From contig JAKLHY010000024.1 of NCBI GenBank assembly GCA_022709905.1, positions 30,621 to 94,620 on the forward strand: DNA of 64,000 nt, read 5' to 3'. How positions within the stretch are numbered: the stretch's first letter is position 1; each line of letters starts with the position of its first letter. Shown here in pieces: positions 59,418-64,000 of the stretch. A model generated the notes under the pieces. That model was given only the letters and a program-made list of their open reading frames with translations, searched no databases and was not told where the DNA came from. This DNA is from Verrucomicrobiota bacterium (lineage in GTDB: Bacteria; Verrucomicrobiota; Verrucomicrobiia; Limisphaerales; UBA1319). Both the position numbers and the translations under genes were made by a program.

Positions 59418-60059
59418 ATGACAACACTGGCCACATTTGAGTCGTTCATGCGAAACCACCAAAACCTGGTGTTTGGCCTGGCGGCCCGCATGCTAGGAAA
59501 TGAAACCGAGGCCGAAGACATCTCGCAGGAGGTTTTCCTGCGCGCCTACGATCACTTCGATGACCTGAGCACCCGTCCCACCGCCCTGGGTTGGTTGCGG
59601 ACCGTCACCCGAAATCTCTGTCTGAATCACTTGAGCCGGTACCGCCATCGCTGGTGCTTCTTTTCCGAGCTCGAACGTGAAAACGAACCTATTTCCTCGG
59701 TCGACGAATGGCTCGTCTCCGATACGCGAGAAACCGATTTTACCGCTTTTGACCGCAAGCAACACCTCGAGAAGGCTATCAGCCGCCTCCCGCAAGACCA
59801 ACGGATCGCCCTGGTCTTGTATCACTTCGAAAGTCTGAACTACAACGAGATCGCGGCTCGTCTCGGCATCTCCCTCAGCAAAGTCAAAATGGATATCTTC
59901 CGGGGCCGCGCCGCGTTGCGACGCGAGCTCCAACGCCTCGAGAACATATCAAGCGGTAAAGAATCCGCCTCATTCGTGAACGGTTCTCCGCAAGCCCGGT
60001 CCGCAGCTCCCGTGCATCCGCTCTTGACTTGTGATCTGGGCCTCCTTCCCCTCAACTGA
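59418..60059 (+). CDS. ECF RNA polymerase sigma factor
   Basis: 213 residues. Region 2 (FMRNHQNLVFGLAARMLGN, EAEDISQEVFLRAYDHFDD, LGWLRTVTRNLCLNHLSRY) and region 4 (SRLPQDQRIALVLYHFESL then NYNEIAARLGISLSKVKMD) are complete. A ~35-residue tail after region 4 is Ser/Pro-rich. It lies 63 bp after the ABC ATPase on the same strand, so it may control or be co-transcribed with the exporter. No anti-sigma gene follows; tRNA-Ala lies directly downstream on the other strand. Confidence 0.88.
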   Translation: MTTLATFESFMRNHQNLVFGLAARMLGNETEAEDISQEVFLRAYDHFDDLSTRPTALGWLRTVTRNLCLNHLSRYRHRWCFFSELERENEPISSVDEWLVSDTRETDFTAFDRKQHLEKAISRLPQDQRIALVLYHFESLNYNEIAARLGISLSKVKMDIFRGRAALRRELQRLENISSGKESASFVNGSPQARSAAPVHPLLTCDLGLLPLN

Positions 60060-60065
60060 GCTGGA

Positions 60066-60141
60066 TGGTGGAGCCGAGCGGATTCGAACCGCCGACCTTC
60101 TCGTTGCGAACGAGACGCTCTACCAACTAAGCTACGACCCC
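60066..60141 (-). tRNA. tRNA-Ala (CGC)
   Basis: A 76-nt cloverleaf including encoded CCA. The anticodon loop TTCGCAA gives anticodon CGC. The acceptor stem has the G3-U70 pair that defines alanine identity. The D arm GTAGCTTAGTTGGTAGAGC and T arm GGCGGTTCGAATCCGC are regular. A tyrosine-recombinase relic lies directly beside its 5' side. Confidence 0.96.
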
Positions 60142-60203
60142 ATCCAGTTGAACGAGGATATCGAACGGAACAAATTATGCCCGCTTCCGACACGGAGGCA
60201 AGG

Positions 60204-60400
60204 AGATTTGATGAGGCACTCAGCCCTCGTTTCCTGCGCCGCTGCTTTATGACCCGAGCCGTGGAGTTGGGGATTGATTTTAAAAACCATCGCGGAATGG
60301 CAAGGCCATCGTGGTGGCGGGATGCTTATTGCTAAGACCTGCAGCCACTTGCGCTCCGAACACAGCAACAGCCATGGCAAAGAAAATAATCGATGGTTGA
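60204..60400 (+). pseudogene. Tyrosine recombinase (integrase) C-terminal relic beside tRNA-Ala
   Basis: Three frames join into an integrase tail. The first reads RFLRRCFMTRAVELGIDFK. After a shift in a TTTTAAAAA run (~60280) the second reads TIAEWQGHRGGGMLIAK then TCSHLRSEHSNS. A last shift gives MAKKIIDG and a stop. Family members have (L)RHxFxTRAVELGIDFKTIAEWQGH...AKTYSHLR. Here the conserved His after LR is Arg/Cys and the catalytic Tyr is Cys. It is therefore dead by frameshifts and by active-site changes. Integrases commonly target tRNA genes, so it probably marks an old integration at the tRNA-Ala. Confidence 0.7.
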
Positions 60401-60588
60401 GGACGCTATTGGCCGGACGGCCTGACGCAAAGTGGAAGGGATTGGCGAGGGGATTTTATTCATTCCCCGAGCGGCCTTTCCCGTTGAGATTGACACACCG
60501 GAACGGTTGAAGGAATTTGGCAAGGAAGATACGACTCCATGGAACAAGAAAAATCGGTTCGGGCCTGTGATGCTGACTTTCGGCCGCT

Positions 60589-61059
60589 TTATTCTTTGGA
60601 GGGACGTTTGAGTTCGAAGAGTCGTGTTTTCAAACCCGTGGCCTTGGCGAGAGCCGCCTGGGCGGTATCGCACGTCCAGAATTCGTCAATCCCGTTCAAC
60701 AATTTCAGCCGGCGTGCCGCGGCCACATGCAAATAATCGGCGCTGCCACAATCGAACAGGCTCGATTTGTCCGCGCTGAGTTCGTCTGCCGCATCCAAAA
60801 TTTTGTCCGCTACCAGGTCTGCCTGCCAACGGAGGCGGGATGCTGTTTTCTCGGCCGCTCTTAAGGCGCGCCAGGCAACCTCGCCGTCGGAATCCACACG
60901 CGTCATCCGCAGATTGTGACGCAACTCAAACCGGAGAAATGGCCAGTAGACAAAATCCGGGGATTGCTTCTGCACGGCGGCATCCACTAAGGTCGAAAAC
61001 TCATCATGCGGATGGAACCAGGCGAATAACACCGAGCTATCAGCGTAGACGAGCGGCAT
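60589..61059 (-). CDS. PIN-domain toxin VapC-like
   Basis: 156 residues from ATG 61059. PIN-domain acidic residues are visible: YADSSVLFAW (first Asp), LRFELRHNLRM (Glu), DCGSADYLHVAAARRL (Asp) and FWTCDTAQAALAKATG (last Asp). VapC toxins cleave tRNA or rRNA and stop growth until the antitoxin returns. Its start overlaps the antitoxin end by 20 bp, the standard order antitoxin-toxin. All active-site residues are present. Confidence 0.85.
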   Translation of the reverse strand: MPLVYADSSVLFAWFHPHDEFSTLVDAAVQKQSPDFVYWPFLRFELRHNLRMTRVDSDGEVAWRALRAAEKTASRLRWQADLVADKILDAADELSADKSSLFDCGSADYLHVAAARRLKLLNGIDEFWTCDTAQAALAKATGLKTRLFELKRPSKE

Positions 61060-61297
61060 AGTGACGCTTTCTTCTTTCTGCGATGATAGGGTTTGAACGG
61101 AGCGGTTTTGCTTGTGACCGAGCTTTTCGCACCTCGGCCATAATATCATCCCAGGGCGGATCGATCTGGTCACTAGCAGGCACCAACCACGCGTCAGTTT
61201 CGCCCCCGCGTATCACCCGGAAACGTTGTCCCTGCTTCACCCGATCTAAAAAGGCCCCCGTTTGCTCGTGCAATTCTTTGGACGTGATCGACGTCAT
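61040..61297 (-). CDS. Phd/YefM-like antitoxin of the VapC partner
   Basis: 85 residues from ATG 61297. It reads TSITSKELHEQTGAFLDRV followed by KQGQRFRVIRGGETDAWLV, the Phd/YefM fold (DNA-binding and dimerisation). A charged, flexible C-terminus (AEVRKARSQAKPLRSNPII) wraps the toxin. It usually represses its own promoter. A MITE sits 40 bp upstream of the ATG, so the native operator may be cut or replaced. Confidence 0.82.
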   Translation of the reverse strand: MTSITSKELHEQTGAFLDRVKQGQRFRVIRGGETDAWLVPASDQIDPPWDDIMAEVRKARSQAKPLRSNPIIAERRKRHYAARLR

Positions 61298-61337
61298 ATT
61301 CACAATAGACACCAAAACGGTGTCACCGTCAATCCTA

Positions 61338-61612
61338 GTGTGGTGTTTGCGAAATACGATGCATTCTGCGGCCAGGAGTTTTGGCCAGGAACGAGGCGCG
61401 CCGACCGCGCATATCCCCCAGTGGATCTGTAAGGGAGACGCAACGAAGTGCCTGGCCAAAAGAACGGCCGCCCAGAGGGTTGCGCCGAAAATGGCCCCCT
61501 GACTTCGTTACGCGTCGGTTACAGCCCCACGAAGGGGATGCGCCCTCCACGTGCCTCGTCATCGGGCCATTTTGGGCGCAACAGAATGCATCGTATTTCG
61601 CAAACACCACAC
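61338..61612. mobile_element. IS630-type MITE, 275 bp, TA target duplication
   Basis: The ends are 31-bp perfect inverted repeats starting GTGTGGTGTTTGCG, flanked by TA within CTAG (61335-61338; 61612-61615). The interior shares a ~75-bp block with the 136-bp copy at 34434-34569, in inverse orientation. A further ~130 bp are absent from the short copy. No transposase gene is present. It sits just upstream of the VapBC-like operon. Confidence 0.88.
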
Positions 61613-61614
61613 TA

Positions 61615-61924
61615 GACTTGGCCAACGCCGTCAACGCCATTAACAGAGAACCAACACCTATGCCCATGGGAAAGGTGGTCGTGTGCCAACCATGTGGTGA
61701 ATGCCCGCAAGGGAGATCGACTGTCGCACGAAGCCGTTCTCGCTGGCTGACCAGACTCAAGCCTGTTCGAGGGCAAAGCCCTCCCACGAGGCGCCCAGTT
61801 TGGGGTGTGCTTCCAGATCGGCAAAAGCCGCCAACCGCAACCGGCAATGTAGCCGACCCGAATCGCGCTTCCTGACCCATCAATGAACTTGCATGTGATA
61901 ACAAACGTGACTACACTGGACTAT
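61615..61924. other. Gene-free stretch between MITE and AbrB-Doc pair
   Basis: About 310 bp. No frame with protein-like features was seen on either strand, and no hairpin with T-run. The promoter of the downstream AbrB-like antitoxin must lie here, but I cannot point to it. Confidence 0.4.
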
Positions 61925-62155
61925 ATGGTCGTGGAATTAAAACTGCGCAAAGTGGGCAACTCGGTGGGCCTGGTTTTGCCCAAAGAAGCTCTGGCCCGTT
62001 TGCATGTCGAGGAAGGGGACGCGGTGTACCTGACGGAAACCACCGACGGCGGCTTTCGGGTCACGGCCAACAATCCTGATTTCGCGCCGAAAATGAAAGT
62101 CGCCGAGCGGCTCAGCCGGCGGTATCGGCATGCGCTCAAGGAATTGGCGAAGTGA
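61925..62155 (+). CDS. AbrB/MazE-like antitoxin
   Basis: 76 residues from ATG 61925. The SpoVT-AbrB domain is clear: LKLRKVGNSVGLVLPKEAL then RLHVEEGDAVYLTETTDGG, followed by a toxin-binding tail (KMKVAERLSRRYRHALKEL). It binds its own promoter and neutralises the Doc-like toxin. It overlaps that gene by 4 bp (GTGA). An earlier start at 61883 is possible but adds a poor N-terminus. Confidence 0.85.
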   Translation: MVVELKLRKVGNSVGLVLPKEALARLHVEEGDAVYLTETTDGGFRVTANNPDFAPKMKVAERLSRRYRHALKELAK

Positions 62156-62562
62156 AAGAGCCGATTTGGCTGAATCGCGAGGATTGCCTGGCCATCCACG
62201 AAATGATGCTCGCCCAGCACGGCGGATTGGCCGGGGTGCGCGATGAAGGTCTGCTGGAGTCGGCTCTTTCAAGGCCCCGGCGCCTGTTTGCCTGCCGCTC
62301 GCCTCATTTGGCTGAATTGGCGGCAAGCTATGCAGCGGGGATCATCCGGAATCATCCGTTTCTCGATGGCAACAAGCGGACGGGATTCATGCTGGCGGCG
62401 ACGTTCCTGGAAATCAATGGCCTGGAGTTTACGGCGACGGAAGAGTCGGTGATCGAAATGACATTAGCCCTCGCCAGCGGGAAATTGAAGCAGGCTGGCT
62501 ATGCCGAATGGCTGAGCGACAATTCGAGAGCCGGGTGCAGGCAGAGAAATCTTGGTGTATAA
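62152..62562 (+). CDS. Doc/Fic-family death-on-curing toxin
   Basis: 136 residues from GTG 62152. The Doc opening WLNREDCLAIHEMMLAQHG then GLAGVRDEGLLESALSRPR and the Fic active-site motif HPFLDGNKRTGFMLAATFL are complete. Doc phosphorylates EF-Tu and blocks translation; other Fic proteins transfer AMP. With the AbrB-like gene it forms a type II pair. The last ~15 residues (RAGCRQRNLGV) look like run-on beyond the normal end. Confidence 0.9.
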   Translation: MKEPIWLNREDCLAIHEMMLAQHGGLAGVRDEGLLESALSRPRRLFACRSPHLAELAASYAAGIIRNHPFLDGNKRTGFMLAATFLEINGLEFTATEESVIEMTLALASGKLKQAGYAEWLSDNSRAGCRQRNLGV

Positions 62563-62695
62563 ACCCGGTCCTGTTCAATCGGTGAGTTCAGTCGCACCAC
62601 GTTGATCCAGCGGCCGTTTTGAAGCAGCCAATCTAATTCAGAATTCGTTCGGGCAGGGCGGTACGCACAGGTCAGTTTATGACTGTTGGCGATCG

Positions 62696-62953
62696 CTACA
62701 GTTTGCGCCTTGGATCGGAATGCGGGAAAGACGCAGGATCATCTGGCACCCCTACGGCCATAATCATGTTGTCCGTGTATCCGGTGTAGGCCTGGAATAG
62801 GAATTCCAGCCAATAACCGAGCCATTTGCCATATTTCAGGTAGTTGCGTAAGTCACGGTCCGTGCTATTTCCAGAAGCCGCGTAGCGTTGGAAGTAATCC
62901 TCCCAGGCCGGTCGTTTGGAGTTCCGGAAGATGTAAGGCGTGCTCATCGTCAC
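62696..62953 (-). CDS. Small hypothetical protein of a coupled pair
   Basis: 85 residues from GTG 62953, overlapping the stop of the next gene; ATG 62947 is an alternative. It reads STPYIFRNSKRPAWEDYFQ then YLKYGKWLGYWLEFLFQAY. Aromatic-rich, without membrane helix or known motif. Tight coupling to the upstream gene suggests a joint function. In an accessory region full of toxin-antitoxin genes it may be a toxin/immunity type pair, but nothing in the sequence proves that. Confidence 0.5.
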   Translation of the reverse strand: MTMSTPYIFRNSKRPAWEDYFQRYAASGNSTDRDLRNYLKYGKWLGYWLEFLFQAYTGYTDNMIMAVGVPDDPASFPHSDPRRKL

Positions 62954-63546
62954 CCAGCGAATGCCCCCTCGACAAACGGAGGCATCAATCGCACGTACCA
63001 GACCTCTCCTGGACGGCCTTGGTAGCCGTTACTGCTCCAAGCCCGGAATTCTCGTTTGCACACGATGTCCCAAAGTACCATCCCTTGGGCATCAACCTCC
63101 GTCACTTCGTAAAAGGAACAACAGGAGTCGTTCAGAGCCACCATCGCCTTTCGGAAGTAATCGAACATGCCCGTGTGCTGAAGGTAACGGACCAGGAGTT
63201 CACCAATTGTGAAGTCGGTTTTGGAGTCTCTCGCATCCAACACAAGCCAGGAGGCGAAGAAGGCCGAGGTGACTGGGCTCATGGGCGGGTAACTCGGCAT
63301 GTATTCCTCCTGGAGATCCGCCAGTTGATTATTGAAAGGGATCAGGTCCGGAAAATCCAAGACATGGCCCGCGAATTCGTTGGCCGCGTTTACGGCTGCG
63401 AAGTCGGCGTGGTCGTGGCTGGCCTCCATGAAACGGAGGAGCTTTTCAGCAATGAGATAGCGAGCGGCTTCCTGGGCGCCATAGCGTTCTTTGATGCCTT
63501 CGGCGGCTTCGCACTGTTCGATCCAAATTTTGTGAAACTCAGTCAT
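62950..63546 (-). CDS. Hypothetical protein of a coupled pair
   Basis: 198 residues from ATG 63546. A helical N-terminus (EFHKIWIEQCEAAEGIKER, ARYLIAEKLLRFMEASHDH) and a mixed C-terminus (FYEVTEVDAQGMVLWDIVC, PGEVWYVRLMPPFVEG). The first helices (YLIAEKLLRF...FAAVNAANEFAG) recall short helical antitoxin-like or regulatory proteins. I do not recognise the family. Downstream it overlaps the smaller gene by 4 bp. Upstream, 38 bp away, lies a ParD-like antitoxin on the same strand. Confidence 0.55.
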   Translation of the reverse strand: MTEFHKIWIEQCEAAEGIKERYGAQEAARYLIAEKLLRFMEASHDHADFAAVNAANEFAGHVLDFPDLIPFNNQLADLQEEYMPSYPPMSPVTSAFFASWLVLDARDSKTDFTIGELLVRYLQHTGMFDYFRKAMVALNDSCCSFYEVTEVDAQGMVLWDIVCKREFRAWSSNGYQGRPGEVWYVRLMPPFVEGAFAG

Positions 63547-63584
63547 GATGTTATTTCTCAATGAAACCGCAGTGTCTGTTGGAA

Positions 63585-63866
63585 TCAAGAACCATGACGC
63601 TTGCGCCGGGCTGCCGCCCGGTCGCGCAGATCCTTGGCAGCAACTTCCCGGGGAATCCCTTCGCCACGGTCAATCTGTCGGACGCCGACCCGCAGTTTTT
63701 CTTCAAGATCGTTCATGGAAGAGACCATAAACCGAGGCTTAGGTTTCTTCTCGGCTTTTAACAGCCTCAAACCAGCGCGGATCCCCTCGCTCGTCGACTG
63801 GTACATGCCGGTTTCAACTTCTTTCTCGACGAAATTTTCCAGTTCTAGTTTCAAACTTACATTCAC
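63585..63866 (-). CDS. ParD-like antitoxin without ParE
   Basis: 93 residues. NVSLKLELENFVEKEVETG then MYQSTSEGIRAGLRLLKAE is the ribbon-helix-helix pattern of ParD/CopG antitoxins. A longer than usual C-terminus follows (MNDLEEKLRVGVRQIDRGE, KDLRDRAAARRKRHGS), which normally binds ParE. The next gene downstream is not a ParE toxin, so this antitoxin is orphaned or has an unusual partner. It lies near the window end. Confidence 0.78.
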   Translation of the reverse strand: MNVSLKLELENFVEKEVETGMYQSTSEGIRAGLRLLKAEKKPKPRFMVSSMNDLEEKLRVGVRQIDRGEGIPREVAAKDLRDRAAARRKRHGS

Positions 63867-64000
63867 GCCACAAAACCTCGAGCTTCAAACCTCATTACGC
63901 CGAAACCTAACTATAAATAACAGAATAGGGCTATGCAGTTGACTCTTGTGGTTTATTCCTGCACATTAGCTCCGTGCCTGCGCCAGACTATCCTCAAACC

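Noticed and set aside
62563..62695. Minus-strand stretch that reads like protein (YRPARTNSELDWLLQNG)
   Set aside because: No start or family could be identified, and it overlaps the end of a neighbouring gene in another frame. Possibly a remnant, but too weak to list.

Overview
The window looks like a chromosomal segment of a Verrucomicrobiota bacterium, probably close to Pedosphaera/Limisphaera. This is inferred from family content, not measured. The clues are secreted proteins ending in a FYRVR-type tail, a GreA domain fused to a long N-terminal region, an ECF sigma factor of the type usually paired with large Ser/Thr kinases, a GH106-like rhamnosidase, and many small inverted-repeat elements. 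Most genes are GC-rich. The lipoproteins at 1.3-3.4 kb and the secreted protein at 9.4 kb are clearly more AT-rich and look foreign.

0-16.5 kb is a nested mobile-element zone. A beta-propeller-repeat gene is cut by a 149-bp inverted-repeat element next to a decayed REP-associated (Y1) transposase. Two lipoprotein genes follow, then a frameshifted ISKra4-like transposase. A small three-gene cassette is present twice. Copy 1 lies at 4.3-5.2 kb. Copy 2 starts at 10.3 kb and is split by a gingipain-like (C25) gene and by a complete IS66 element (12221-15732, matching ends, 8-bp target duplication). The IS66 carries a DruA/DUF4338-like passenger. Between the copies sits a complete 3.4-kb TnsB/TnsC-like transposon (5997-9392) with TGTA...TACA ends and a 7-bp target duplication. 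Scraps of an HNH endonuclease, a tyrosine recombinase and another transposase lie beside copy 1.

16.6-27.4 kb is a defence block: a Sel1-repeat protein, a membrane-anchored Mrr-like endonuclease with a zinc ribbon, and a complete type I-E CRISPR-Cas locus (cas3-cse1-cse2-cas6e-cas7-cas5-cas1-cas2). The array has seven 29-bp repeats and six 32-nt spacers. cas6e sits before cas7 instead of after cas5.

27.6-48.5 kb is mostly housekeeping: initiator tRNA, rhomboid and DedA membrane proteins, an ECF sigma operon, rsmB, a GreA-fusion gene, cdsA-dxr, a four-gene type II secretion/pilus assembly operon (gspE, gspL-like, pilO/gspM-like, gspD), purU, an ECF sigma factor convergent with a Ser/Thr kinase, and a lipoprotein.

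48.6-60 kb holds a phosphoesterase and a likely rhamnose-glycan operon (sialidase-like, GH106-like, lactonase-like). A truncated esterase, a serine hydrolase, a MacA/MacB-like exporter pair without a permease, an ECF sigma factor and tRNA-Ala follow. 60-64 kb is a second accessory zone: an integrase relic beside the tRNA, VapBC-like and AbrB-Doc-like toxin-antitoxin pairs, an IS630-type MITE, two coupled unknown genes and an orphan ParD-like antitoxin.
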